This document shows positions 20,575 through 30,959 of a stretch of DNA of 64,000 nucleotides, in pieces. The DNA is taken from contig JAVGWX010000019.1 of the NCBI GenBank assembly GCA_036924085.1, forward strand, positions 15,848,696 through 15,912,695, given 5' to 3'. The first letter of the stretch is position 1. Each line of letters opens with the position of its first letter. Made by a program: the position numbers and the translations under genes. The DNA comes from Ariolimax columbianus. Lineage: Eukaryota > Mollusca > Gastropoda > Stylommatophora > Arionidae. The notes under the pieces are model-generated. The model was given only the letters and a program-made list of their open reading frames with translations, searched no databases and had not been told where the DNA came from.

Positions 20575-21790
20575 GAGGATTGTAGTGCTCAAGATGAGAG
20601 ATTCGAGTAACAGTACTCAAGATGAGAGATTCGAGTAACAGTACTCAAGATGAGAGATTCGAGTAACAGTACTCAAGATGAGAGATTCGAGTAACAGTAC
20701 TCAAGATGAGAGATTCGAGTAACAGTACTCAAGATGAGAGATTCGAGTAACAGTGCTCAAGATGAGAAATTCGAGTAACAGTACTCAAGATGAGAGATTC
20801 GAGTAACATTGCTCAAGATGAGAGATTCGAGTAACAGTGCTCAAGATGAGAGATTCGAGTAACAGTGCTCAAGATGAGAGATTCGAGTAACAGTACTCAA
20901 GATGAGAGATTCGAGTAACAGTACTCAAGATGAGAGATTCAAGTAACAGTACTCAAGATGAGAGATTCGAGTAACAGTACTCAAGATGAGAGATTCGAGT
21001 AACAGTGCTCAAGATGAGATATTCGAGTAACAGTGCTCAAGATGAGAGATTCGAGTAACAGTGCTCAAGATGGGAGATTCGAGTAACAGTACTCAAGATG
21101 AGAGATTCGAGTAACAGTGCTCACGATGGGAGATTCGAGTAACAGTGCTCAAGATGGGAGATTCGAGTAACAGTGCTCAAGATGAGAGATTCGAGTAACA
21201 GTGCTCAAGATGAGAGATTCGAGTAACAGTGCTCAAGATGGGAGATTCGAGTAACAGTACTCAAGATGAGAGATTCGAGTAACAGTGCTCAAGATGGGAG
21301 ATTCGAGTAACAGTACTCAAGATGAGAGATTCGAGTAACAGTGCTCAAGATGGGAGATTCGAGTAACAGTGCTCAAGATGGGAGATTCGAGTAACAGTGC
21401 TCAAGATGAGAGATTCGAGTAACAGTGGTCAAGAAGAGATATTCGAGTAACAGTGCTCAAGAAGAGATATTCGAGTAACAGTGCTCAAGATAAAAGATTC
21501 GAGTAAGGGTAAGAGATTCGAGTAAGGGTGTTCAAAATGAGATTCGAGTAAGAGTGTTCAAGATGAGAGATTCCAGTAAGAGTGTTCAAGATGAGATTCG
21601 AGTAAGGGTGTTCAAGATGAGATTCGATTAACGGTGTTCAAGATGAGATTCGAATAACGGTGCTTGCTGAAGATGAGTGATTCGAGTAACAGTGCTCAAA
21701 ATGAGAGATTCGAGTAACGGTGCTCAAGATGAGATTCGAATAACAGTGCTCAAGCTGGGAGATTCGAGTAACAGTGCTCAAGATGAGAGA
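20575..21790. repeat. 28-bp minisatellite, about 43 units
   Basis: Unit CAGTACTCAAGATGAGAG then ATTCGAGTAA, with GTACTC/GTGCTC and GAGAG/GGGAG variants. Degenerate shorter units appear from about 21490 to 21690. It merges into the 27-bp array. Confidence 0.96.
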
Positions 21791-21805
21791 TTCGACTAAC
21801 CTTTC

Positions 21806-22258
21806 TCAAGACGAGTAATGACGTTCTCGATTAGAGATCGAGTAATGACGTTCTCGATTAGAGATCCAGTAATGACGTTCTCGATTAGAGATCGAGTAAT
21901 GACGTTCTCGATTAGAGATCGAGTAATGACGTTCTCGATTAGAGATCGAGTAATGACGTTCTCGATTAGAGATCCAGTAATGACGTTCTCGATTAGAGAT
22001 CCAGTAATGACGTTCTCGATTAGAGATCGAGTAATGACGTTCTCGATTAGAGATCGAGTAATGACGTTCTCGGTTAGAGATCGAGTAATGACGTTCTCGA
22101 TTAGAGATCCATTAACGACGTTCTCGATTAGAGATCCAGTAATGACGTTCTCTATTAGAGATCGAGTAATGACATTCTCGATTAGAGATCCAGTAATGAC
22201 GTTCTCGATTAGAGATCCAGTAATGACGTTCTCGATTAGAGATCCAGTAATGACGCTC
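21806..22258. repeat. 27-bp minisatellite, about 16 units
   Basis: Unit TGACGTTCTCGATTAGAG then ATCGAGTAA (or ATCCAGTAA). The last half resembles the 28-bp unit (GAGATTCGAGTAA). The 27-bp period keeps a frame open on both strands (about 199 codons each), which is repeat-derived. Confidence 0.96.
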
Positions 22259-22269
22259 AATATGATACG

Positions 22270-22440
22270 GCTTGTTCGTTGTTCGTTCTCAATCTCTCGA
22301 TACCAATTCCCGACAAAGGGTTTGAAAGTAGCGCGGTGTTGTCCGGAAAACAGCATGCGTTGTGTCGGTCCGACGCATCCGACTTCAGCAGGCATTTTAT
22401 GGGTACCAGGTTAGCCTTCCCTCTTCGATCCCTTCTCCAA
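22270..22440 (-). mobile_element. C-family 3' part, directly adjoining the 27-bp array
   Basis: Plus strand GTTCGTTCTCAATCTCTCGA, GCGTTGTGTCGGTCCGACGC, CATCCGACTTCAGCAGGC, TACCAGGTTAGCCTTCCC, TTCGATCCCTTCTCC; truncated before the core. Its 3' terminus faces the array. Confidence 0.8.
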
Positions 22441-23274
22441 TAGTTAAAATTGACTTCCGCATGGAGAATACAACAATGAAAAACTGGACTTTTAAGAGAC
22501 TAAAAACAGTGAAAACTGGCTTTTGTACATCGAATAAAACAATGAAAAACATGGACTGTTATTTTGGAGGTCTAATAAAAGGACATTCCCACACAAGCTT
22601 TTAGGTACAACTACTTAAATGGCATGATACAGACAGTACCAAAGTGAGCAACAGACTTCCCTCAACGGTTCACACAAATATGTCGAAGCACCTCGCCAAA
22701 TATTGTAATACAATGACTAACTCGATTACTCCAGTGTTACAAAATCTATGCACAAGCTACTACAAACCCATCTCTCCTCCCCCCCCCCCCCCAAACTACA
22801 ATACAGAAATACAAGACTGTCTCTGTGGTATAGAAGGAGTCTATGACGCACACACTACCCGAATTCTATGAGAGTAGGAAACCTTAAAATTGGGATAGAC
22901 GTTTGAAAGAAGATTCAACAATCATGCATGCCGATAGTTTCGTTGCTACAGACTTCAAGGGGTGGTATCGAGATGTCAATGTAGCTGTTTAAAAATGGCC
23001 GCCAGACTAGCAGCGTGCACATAGAGATGCAGCGTTCTGTTATCCATTTTAGCTCGGTATGTTCTGCGGTTTGATTAGCAAGGATGCCGAGAAACCTGGT
23101 GAAATGTATTGGTCGATGAATGATGGTTTAATACGATCTGTCGATCCACCAAGTGTAGGAATGAAGTAGGAAGCTGTCAAACAATTTGAGTTACGTGGCA
23201 GACTGTTCTCTACTGGGTCAGGCACAACGAGTAGTGACAGTAGAATCCTGATTAGGTTAAAGGCGAGGGCGCCA
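22441..23274. other. No recognised feature (poly-C at 22779-22792)
   Basis: Contains loosely repeated AAAACTGGCTTTT/AAACATGGACTG phrases and a 14-C run. No gene recognised. Confidence 0.4.
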
Positions 23275-23720
23275 CTCCATATGGCTCGTTCTCTCTCCGC
23301 AGACTGGCATGCCGAGAGCATCGCGCAAAGCGCGAACTCAGGGATCTCCATCGATGCTCTCAGGGATCTCTATAGATGCTCCATCGATGAACTTATGGAT
23401 CTCTATAGATGCTCCATCGATGAACTCAGGGATCTCTATAGATGCTCTATCGATGAACTCATGGATCTCCATCGATGAACTCATGGATCTCCATCGATGA
23501 ACTCAGGAATCTCCATCGATGAACTCAGGAATCTCCATCGATGAACTCAGGGATCTCCATCGATGAACTCAGGGATCTCCATCGATGAACTCAGGGATCT
23601 CCATCGATGAACTCATGGATCTCCGGTAAAAATTGCCATCGTGAACCGACCGCAGCAGCTAGAGATCGAACCCAGACCGTCTGAACACGAGGTAAACGGC
23701 ATTTCGCCACAGATACCTGA
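23275..23720 (-). mobile_element. SINE-c copy expanded by an internal array
   Basis: The ends match SINE-c at 9140: GCCGAGAGCATCGCGCAAAG on the left, and on the right the head TGTGGCGAAATGCCGTTTAC and GGTCTGGGTTCGATCTC (minus strand). The head has lost part of its A box. Between them lies a tandem array absent from the 9140 copy. Confidence 0.8.
23337..23620 (-). repeat. 22-bp (and 33-bp) array inside SINE-c
   Basis: Kernel GGATCTCCATCGATGAACTC, about seven late 22-bp units; earlier units are 33 bp with an extra CTATAGATGCTC block. The source motif AACAC-AGGGATCTCC is present once in the 9140 copy (near 9265). Confidence 0.9.
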
Positions 23721-23734
23721 TGAAATATGGCGAA

Positions 23735-24510
23735 CTGACTTTGAATGAATTACCACATCCCTGTATATCAGCCACGGAAACAAACAGGACTGTGTGTTGA
23801 CCCCAACTATCTTTAGCACGGTATTTTCTGCCATGGTTTATGATACTACACATGGCTGTGCCATTGGCGTGCACATCAGATACAGGACGGACGGACAACT
23901 GTTTAATCTGAAGCCCTTGGGTCCCCCCACAAATATGAAAGAAGCACTTATCTTAGATTCCCTATTTGCTGACAACTACACTATTAACAACACGTGTTAA
24001 GAACAGGACAAGCAGACGACCATGGATGGGGTTTCAGCTGCGTGTATTAAATAACTATTGTCTCACTGCCAACACACAAAAACACCGGTGTAATATTTCA
24101 ACCTGCTCCTGGGAAGTCATACAACGAAACAAACATCACTGTAATTGGCCAACAACTGCAAGCAGTTGATAGCTTTACCTGCCTCGGCAGAACCCTCTCC
24201 AGAGTAGTAAATATAGATTCCGTTGAAGCATGGACAGTCTATAGCAGAAATGTCATGAAACGTAATCATATCCACATGCAGGCTGGCGAGATAGAGTCGC
24301 CAACTCTGAAATCCTCTGCAGGGCGAAGTTGTCGGGCGTCCGTACGCTACTGCAGAGAGTACAGATAAGATGGGCCGGGCATGTTGTTCGCATGCCCAGA
24401 GAGCGCCCCTCTAAGTAGCTGTTGTATGGTGAGGTTAGAACAGGCTAGCGTTGGATGGAGCTTCAGAAGATATGATACAAAGCCTCTCTGAAACAGTTTC
24501 CTAAATATTG
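23735..24510 (+). pseudogene. LINE-E RT-palm to C-terminal fragment
   Basis: Forward pieces: DCVLTPTIFSTVFSAMVYD, IGVHIRYRTDGQLFNL, then DSLFADNYTINN where the catalytic motif is normally FADD, then a degraded thumb, and finally WAGHVVRMPRERPSK. It is 5'-truncated before the VKQGC motif, with many stops. Same family as 8108 and 32385. Confidence 0.78.
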
Positions 24511-24528
24511 CCTCCTGTGAGTTGATTT

Positions 24529-24680
24529 CTCCTAACCATCCAACAGTGCCCATATCAGCTGCACAACTTCCATACAAACGTTTGTGAATGTTCGTCACAC
24601 TTTCTCCTAACCATCCAACATTGTCCCTATCAGCTGCACAACTTCCATACAAACGTTTGTGAATGTTCGTCACACTTTCT
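24529..24680. repeat. 75-bp direct duplication (2 copies)
   Basis: CTCCTAACCATCCAACA starts at 24529 and again at 24604, and GTTTGTGAATGTTCGTCAC ends both. Only a few mismatches separate the copies. Confidence 0.92.
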
Positions 24681-24689
24681 CCACCACCA

Positions 24690-26340
24690 AGAATTCAATT
24701 ACAGCCATTTTTTTGTAACGTGGGACTGGCACACAGGCACCATTTCAACTCACCGCTATATGTCTCTAGACCGTGCAATTACGCACACGTACGCGCAGGA
24801 TATAGTAATGCAACCTGTATATTTTCAATTTGCTATCTTTATTACGGGATGCGAAGAAAAGAAATGGGGTTCATTACTTTATCAGCAGCCCTCATATATC
24901 TAGTTAAATTGTTTAATTTAATATACGACAATAGAAGATGCTAGTGAGCTTTGTTATGCATATGCAAGAGAGGAAGAAACAGTATGTTTAGTTTTCCGAT
25001 GATTTCAAACGGCATTTGATGGTGTGGCACGTATTTGTTGAAGGCGTATGCTCAGCAGGGAGCTGAGAAGGTATTGATGCAGTCTCACTGAAATGACACG
25101 GAGCACTTGATGTAGCTAATTCGATCCTCGTGTACCGTTGGGGGCAGAGGCCTTCTTTCTTGTGTTAATCTTCCCACAGTTCTTTTCTACGGGATAGAGT
25201 TCTACAACTTAGCCGCAAAATCGAAAGATGTGCCGATAATGTGAAGGATTATATATTGAGAACCGCTGTATCAGTGAAGCGCCGTATCAGTGAAACGCCG
25301 TATAATTAAACCTGACTTTAATTAGTCGCTCCTCTTCTCCCACTGGGTGTAGACGTCCTCATATCTGGCTTTGTCTGCGACTTGTAGAGTCTACAGTCGT
25401 ACTCCTGACAAGCCGACCTTACTTGTCAAGCATTAATGCCTGGCTGGTAGATATCCTACGCTACCTACTCGGGCCCTGGCAAGACACATGCGTCTATATT
25501 TTCTCATTCCGTCTCTCTATCACGTATATATAAATGTATACATTTCCTGGTTGGCGGGACAAACTGACACACACCGGCCTCCCCCGCGATCTTATCAAGT
25601 GACGAATGCTTGGGCAAACCAAGCGGGGAATGCGTCAATGCTGGCTCCCTGACGTACATGCATCCTTCTGTCTGGTACAGCAGTCGGCACTGACGACTAT
25701 CACAAGTGATACGCTAATGGTCCCAACAAGAATGAGATATGAGATTAACACACACGTTTCAATACGGGAAGGAAATCGATACTGTACTGGAATGTGCTTT
25801 GGCTTGTCATGGAGATAAGTAACACTGCAATAGGAAATATGCTCTGCTTTGTGAACATAGGAAGACCAGGCCAACACTAGAAGTATTGCACTTGGTTTAA
25901 TTTGGTTGAACATATTGCGCTATCGTGTTGTTTGAAGGACTTTGAAGTTTGAGTGGTCTCCCTGAGAGGTCTCTGTATGACAGAGACGTACACTAGGTAC
26001 ATTGTTACACAAAGTAGGTCTAACAATGTGGTCGACGTCTCTTGTGGTAGAAGACTCTACAGCCGCGAGGTGAGGACCTCTGTCACACAGAGAGCAGGTC
26101 ACACGAGGTGACTAACAGTGTGTCCCAACTCCCCCTTCCTTCCACCAGGTAGAAGACTACAGAGATGCGTGAAGGTCTTGTTATTATTTCTGAGGCATCA
26201 GTTCAACAGGGTATGGCAAACTTCCACATGCACATCCTCCTAAAATGCCTCTTGTGACAGGTATGACAGGTAACAGTGTTGCTTTTCTTTGCTCCCCATT
26301 CGGCCCAGGATAGCACACGTGTGTAATACAACGTAGATGA
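24690..26340. other. No recognised feature
   Basis: No open frame with a known domain and no repeat family I can place. A short direct repeat (GCCGTATCAGTGAA) occurs at 25265-25305. Presumed intron 3 of the kinase gene. Confidence 0.4.
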
Positions 26341-26344
26341 TGAT

Positions 26345-26905
26345 GATGTTGCTTGCGAATGCACATAATGAGTAGGTTACCCTTGTGTGTGCCCTGAAAA
26401 GGACGTTAAGAGACGGGTTGCAGTAGCTTTCCTCACATCCCACGCGTGCTGATGAAGGTGGACCGGGGTCCTCCCGGTAGTTGTGCTATGCTTGGCTTCA
26501 TCTGCGTGTTGCTCACTACTACGGGGATCACATGGATCATTTATCTTGTTAGCCAGACTGCCATGAAAATAGCCCGTTTCCGGGAAGGGCTACTAGGAAG
26601 ACGAGGTGAGGGTCTTGTCCAGTATATTTTGCCTGAACCTGCCTAACATGTCTGATCAGTATATTTTGCCTGAACCTGCCTAACTTGTCTGATCAGTATA
26701 TTTTGCCTGAACCTGCCTAACATGTCTGATCAGTATATTTTGCCTGAACCTGCCTAACATGTCTGATCAGTATATTTTGCCTGAACCTGCCTAACATGTC
26801 TGATCAGTATATTTTGCCTGAACCTGCCTAACATGTCTGATCAGTATATTTTGCCTGAACCTGCCTAACATGTCTGATCAGTATATTTTGCCTGACCAGT
26901 CGTTA
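26345..26905 (-). mobile_element. B-family element with an internal array
   Basis: On the plus strand: CATAATGAGTAGGTTACCC, GGACGTTAAGAGACGGG, CATCCCACGCGTGCTGATGA, ACTACTACGGGGATCACATG, GTTAGCCAGACTGCC, CCGTTTCCGGGAAGGG, then the array at 26630-26900. It is the mirror order of the copy at 9975. Confidence 0.86.
26630..26900 (-). repeat. 37-bp minisatellite in a B element, about 7 units
   Basis: Unit AACATGTCTGATCAGTATAT then TTTGCCTGAACCTGCCT; the units are almost identical to one another, so expansion looks recent. Confidence 0.95.
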
Positions 26906-27009
26906 GTCTTCTTACCCACAGATGATGATAATAGAAATAAAATGCTCGAGTCACGCAAAGCACAACTAACGCAAAGCAAGAGACAAGATGTTATCGTGTC
27001 ACTCTTTCT

Positions 27010-27250
27010 TCCGCCCCGCAGGACAAAATATTTCCTCCTAATATCTAATCTGGACCTTTCTTTAGTTAATTCGTAGCTATGCCCTCTTGTTCTTGTAGGT
27101 ATTTGTATTTTGAAAAACTTGTTATAGTCTAATTTATCCGTTCCTTTGATTATCTTATAAACCTATATTAAGGCACCTTGAATTCTTCTCTTTTCTAGAC
27201 ACAGGAGGCCGGTAACATTAACAAATGTAAGGCCCAGTACAATAAAGCCT
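27010..27250 (-). pseudogene. CR1/Rex-like LINE 3' fragment
   Basis: Matches the C-terminal region of the CR1-like LINE at 45130-45315 (plus-strand kernels CTTGTTATAGTCTAATTTAT and CTTATAAACCT). It is truncated at both ends and lies 140 bp downstream of kinase exon 3. Confidence 0.82.
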
Positions 27251-27390
27251 CTAACACTTCATCCCTGACAGCAATGGGACTACAATAGAAATAGATGACA
27301 CACAACACATCCTCTTAACAAGAACAATGGGGACAAAGAATACAAAATACTTGAGATGAGCAAAGGCAAGAAGACAACTCATGGACTCAC

Positions 27391-27454
27391 CAAATATTTC
27401 TCCACCACTTGCATACTCCATTACTAGATAAAGCATTCTTTCAGACTGCATAAC
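27391..27454 (-). CDS. SIK3: SIK kinase exon 3 (hinge region)
   Basis: A 64-bp exon with acceptor TTTTTAG before 27454 and donor GTGAGT after 27391. It reads in phase from exon 2 (phase 0 in, phase 1 out; the last base is the G of the next codon, normally Asp). The peptide is VMQSERMLYLVMEYASGGEI plus F (residues 87-107). It forms beta-4, beta-5 and the hinge of the N-lobe. SIKs normally carry a threonine gatekeeper (YLVTEY); here residue 98 is Met (codon at 27419-27421), as in MARK and AMPK. No following exon (helix D, HRDLKAEN) is visible between 27390 and 1, so it probably lies outside the window. Confidence 0.88.
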
Positions 27455-27730
27455 CTAAAAAGGAAGAAACCGGTAATATAAGGAATCATCTTCTTCTAAT
27501 ATGCTTGGTCAGTGACTGGTAAAGTCATAACAGATGAGGACATAATATATCAAGTCAGCACAGAACTAAATGCCATACAAAAGTTCTTAAAGATCATATT
27601 CCAGTAGCTCCCGTCTCATTGTGGAATTAACGGGAAACGAGAGAGCCGGTGGAAAAATGGAACAATACACTCATAAAGTGCCATATAAAGAGGCTATAAA
27701 ACCATCATTCGCAGAAATATAAAATAAAAT

Positions 27731-27743
27731 GGGGGGGGGGGGG
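27731..27743 (+). repeat. Poly-G tract (13)
   Basis: Run of 13 G just before a LINE fragment. Confidence 0.9.
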
Positions 27744-27744
27744 A

Positions 27745-28060
27745 GAAAAAGTAACAGTCCAGACCCAATCCACCAGCTAACTGCAATCTTCCACATGAGA
27801 TCAGGCCACAGCAGCCTACTGGACCACCTATATTGGCTCAAAATCTCCCAAACAAATGAATGTCCATGTGGTACAGGAGTCCAGACACTGGAACACGTAC
27901 TTTAAGAATGTCAAGCCTACGAAGAACTAAGATGTCAGACCTGTCCAGATGGAGCAGAACTGAGACAAAAATTATAGGGTCAACGCTCTGACCTAGAAAG
28001 GACTGTGGACTTCAACCTGGCGATATGACTTAAGAGTTAGCATGATTAAAAAACCCAAAG
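27745..28060 (+). pseudogene. I-like LINE 3' end, knuckle fragment
   Basis: Forward frame: LRSGHSSLLDHLYWLKI-like segment, NECPCGTGVQTLEHVL, ECQAYEELRCQTC. This is the terminal Cys/His motif (C-P-C-G-x-G ... H-L-x-x-C) of I/Jockey-type LINEs that carry RNase H. Related to but distinct from LINE-N. Stops present. Confidence 0.65.
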
Positions 28061-28076
28061 AAGAAGAAAAAGGTGA

Positions 28077-28600
28077 AGTCTTTAAGGGCAGCAAGAAACT
28101 TCCTTCGCTTCTTAGATCCTTGGTCAGTGACGGGCAAAGTGATCAGCGGCCATTACTCCTGGTGGAGTCTTTGACGGCAGCAAGAAACTTCCTTCGCTTC
28201 TTAGATCCTTGGTCAGTCGAATGTCCGTGTGGTACCGGGAAAATGACCGCTGAGCATTTGCTGCAAAACTGCCCAACATACGAGGATCAGAGAGAGCAGA
28301 TGTGGCCATCACCAGAGGCAACACTAGACAAGCTCTATGGCAGTGTCGACAGCCTCAGGATGACCGCTGCTTTTTTCGAAAAAATAAAGGTTGATGTCTG
28401 ACTGCGTACGAAGAAGAAGATCCTTGGTCAATGACGGGCAAAGTGATCCGCGGCCATTACTCCTCATGGAGTCTTTAAGGGCAGCAAGAAACTTCCTTCG
28501 CTTCTTAGATCCTTGGTCAGTGACGGACAAAGTGATCAGCAGCCATCATTCCTGATGGAGTCTTTGAGGGCAGCAACAAACACCCTCCACCTCAACCAGT
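28077..28600 (+). repeat. 89-bp tandem repeat, about 3.5 units, with a LINE insert
   Basis: Units start GTCTTTAAGGGCAGCAAG at 28077, GTCTTTGACGGCAGC at 28166, GTCTTTAAGGGC at 28469 and GTCTTTGAGGGC at 28558. Unit 2 is split by the LINE-N insertion (28216-28417). Confidence 0.9.
28216..28417 (+). mobile_element. LINE-N, 5'-truncated 202-bp insertion
   Basis: Encodes ECPCGTGKMTAEHLLQNCPT and LYGSVDSLRMTAAFF, and ends in CGTACGAAGAAG. It is flanked by the 13-bp duplication AGATCCTTGGTCA (28203-28215 and 28418-28430), so it is a genuine target-primed insertion into an existing 89-bp repeat. Confidence 0.9.
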
Positions 28601-28770
28601 CTGCAGCTCTCCTTTAGTTGCACTTATATGCCTCTTCGCCAAGCTGTTTTGTGTCAGTCTCTCTATCGTCTTCCCTCTGGGGCCTTTTCAGTGGAGGTTT
28701 TTGTAATGGTATCAGAGTATTAAAAATCTACTTTGGAAAACATAAGGAAAACTTCTTCAACCAAGTATCC

Positions 28771-28880
28771 ATGCTGAAGTCGGATGCACTGGGCCGACAT
28801 GGGCAAAACATAAACCACAGTGCAAAGCACACCACATTGGGGAATGGGGAAATAAGGTGAACGCAAACAAAATAAAAAAT
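28771..28880 (+). mobile_element. SINE-a 3' part
   Basis: Starts at ATGCTGAAGTCGGATGCACT, continues GGGCCGACATGGGCAAAAC and CATTGGGGAATGGGG, and ends A-rich. The tRNA head is missing (5' truncation). Confidence 0.82.
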
Positions 28881-28904
28881 TATAAGTATCATTTCAGCAG
28901 GTAT

Positions 28905-29170
28905 AGAAGATGATGTCTCTTTGCTGATGGTTCTTTGGTAATGAGTTACAGTGGCACATACTACATCCTGAGGGATACTTGAGGTTCATCCCCTAGCTGT
29001 AGTGCATGCAATGAGAGGCTCTGCAGTAAGACACAGGAATATGGACATCGCAGTGTCAATACTCACCCACCTCACTTACCAAACTTCGGTGACATCCTGT
29101 TTCTAGAAGCGCGAATGAGAACATGAGGATGGGGGTCTCGATCAGTATACTGAACCTGACCCTGATTAGC
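28905..29170 (-). mobile_element. A-family element, reverse copy
   Basis: Plus strand: GGTTCTTTGGTAATGAG, TACATCCTGAGGGATACTTG, GTAGTGCATGCAATG, ACATCCTGTTTCTAGAAGCG, GGGGGTCTCGATCAGTATAC, CTGAACCTGACCC. It is the mirror order of A at 33975, with one remnant array unit. Confidence 0.68.
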
Positions 29171-29667
29171 CTTCGATTTTAATGTTTCTTTGCAAGTTCT
29201 TTTAAGATCAAAGCACATATGAAGATGAGAGCTCAAGACACCCAAAAGAGAGATACCAAAGGAATGACCTGTGGTTTAGGACATAAGGACCAGGCATGCA
29301 TTGGAGACTTGTGGAACTTCAAATGTTTTCATTGATTGAAAACTTCCTTTCTCTAACATATTCCTTGTGCTTATCTCTTCAGATTCATCATGAGGCTCCA
29401 TCATTAGGTCAGTATCTTCCAGCTGAAGAATTGATCTTCCACCTGAACGCCTTCAGGAGCATGGCTAACATTTTCCATACCTTAACCCCCTCTGACCTTT
29501 TTTCCTTCCCTCAATTTGCCTTCTTCCTCCCTGCTTTTATATTTATGTGTGCTGTGTGTACACTATATGGTCGCTTCCCATTTGGCCTTTATCAACTTAT
29601 TCTGCCTTTAACCATCACTTTTCACACTTCATACAATTTCCTGGCCTGTCATTCCACATGACAGACG
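29171..29667. other. No recognised feature
   Basis: A 121-codon frame at 29296-29661 is hydrophobic and pyrimidine-driven, with no domain I recognise; not called. Confidence 0.4.
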
Positions 29668-29676
29668 CATTGATAT

Positions 29677-29943
29677 CTTCTTCGTACGCTGTCAGACGTC
29701 AACTTGAATTTGTTCGAAGAAAGCAGCTGTCATCCTGAGGCTGTCGACACTGCCATAGAGCTTGTCTAGTGTTGGCACTGGTGATGGCCACATGTGCTTT
29801 CTCTAATCCTCGTATGTCGGGCAGTTTTGCAGCAGATGTTCAGCAGTCATTTTCCCTGTACCACAGGTGCATTCGTCAGTGCCACCTATCTTCAGTTTAT
29901 TGAATAGATGGTACCTCAGTCTGTTGTGGCCTGTGGGGAGACT
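29677..29943 (-). mobile_element. LINE-N, 5'-truncated insertion
   Basis: Same 3' end as the other LINE-N copies (CTTCTTCGTACGCTGTCAG on the plus strand). Flanked by CATTGATAT at 29668-29676 and 29944-29952. The minus strand encodes the knuckle motif C-x-C-G-T-G-K-M-T-A-E-H. Confidence 0.88.
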
Positions 29944-29952
29944 CATTGATAT

Positions 29953-30500
29953 GATTTATCCAAGTACCTTTTCATTCCATGTTACGTGTTCAGATCTCTT
30001 TTCTCATGTGTTCATCTGTTTATCCATGATGTGTTAGTTCATATTTGTAGTGTCTGTTGATCTTCTCGGTCGCAATGTAAGTTTTGATCTAGTTTATGTT
30101 CCAGAATGGTATCTGAACCATACTTACCATGTTTTTTTTCACACTTCCCTCTTTGTAGCTTCCACAAATTAACTAATGAACCAGTGACAAAAAGGTGCAA
30201 GAAGTTTTCTGGGAGCTACCTTACCCATCAGCCAAATGCCTCGTCATCTAATTAGTGACATGCATGAATATTACTGCGATTCAGAATTGGCTAAGCGTTG
30301 GCTTGTTCCACCACTAATAGGGAACGTGAGCTGTGATTAGACAGTCGTTAGACAGGTTAGTTTTACCCTACTGATGATAAATCGTTGCTACGGAAATCCA
30401 GAACAATAGATTCAGGTGTCATTACTGGGGAGCAGAAAGGAGGCAGTTGCTTAGCACCAACTGAACTATAGTCTGAGATTTACAGAACATTGTGGGGGTA
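29953..30500. other. No recognised feature
   Basis: No domain-bearing frame and no repeat family recognised. Confidence 0.35.
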
Positions 30501-30776
30501 CTTGGAGATTTGGTCGCAAAACAGACAATCAATATCTGTTAGTCCACAGGCACTGCTGACTGCCTTCAAGATGTCTCGCAGAAAATGGTTCCCTTTCTGA
30601 TGGTCGCTTGACCAGGGAAGGTTGTGATGGTGCTGGAACTTGGAGATTTGGTCGCAAAACAGACAATCAATATCTGTTAGTCCACAGGCACTGCTGACTG
30701 CCTTCAAGATGTCTCGCAGAAAATGGTTCCCTTTCTGATGGTCGCTTGACCAGGGAAGGTTGTGATGGTGCTGGCA
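30501..30776 (-). repeat. 138-bp in-frame direct duplication
   Basis: CTTGGAGATTTGGTCGCAAA starts at 30501 and again at 30639. The two copies are nearly identical. 138 is 46 codons, and the minus-strand frame repeats LTDIDCLFCDQISK. The host sequence may be LINE-derived but I cannot name it. Confidence 0.92.
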
Positions 30777-30959
30777 ATCTCACTTGTGTAAAAACCAGCT
30801 TCCTCAGAAGCATTACTAAATCTCTTGATCAATGTCTGACATTCTACATGCATTGCTTCTGATGTCCTGGAACTTCATTGGCTACAATTTGATTCTACAG
30901 CAAAGCAATGAATGATCAGTGTCACAGTCTGCACTATGGTAAGAGTGTGTCAGGAGCAC

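Noticed and set aside
20575..22258. CRISPR-like regular repeats of 27-28 bp
   Set aside because: Units are directly tandem with no unique spacers, and the context is a eukaryotic intron; they are minisatellites.
1..27390. Search for the next kinase exon (DxL..HGR..E, HRDLKAEN)
   Set aside because: No minus-strand stretch with these motifs and splice sites was found by eye; it is more likely beyond the left edge, though a very short exon could be missed.
29296..29661. 121-codon hydrophobic open frame
   Set aside because: Pyrimidine-rich low-complexity translation without a signal-peptide or family pattern and no splice context supporting a gene.
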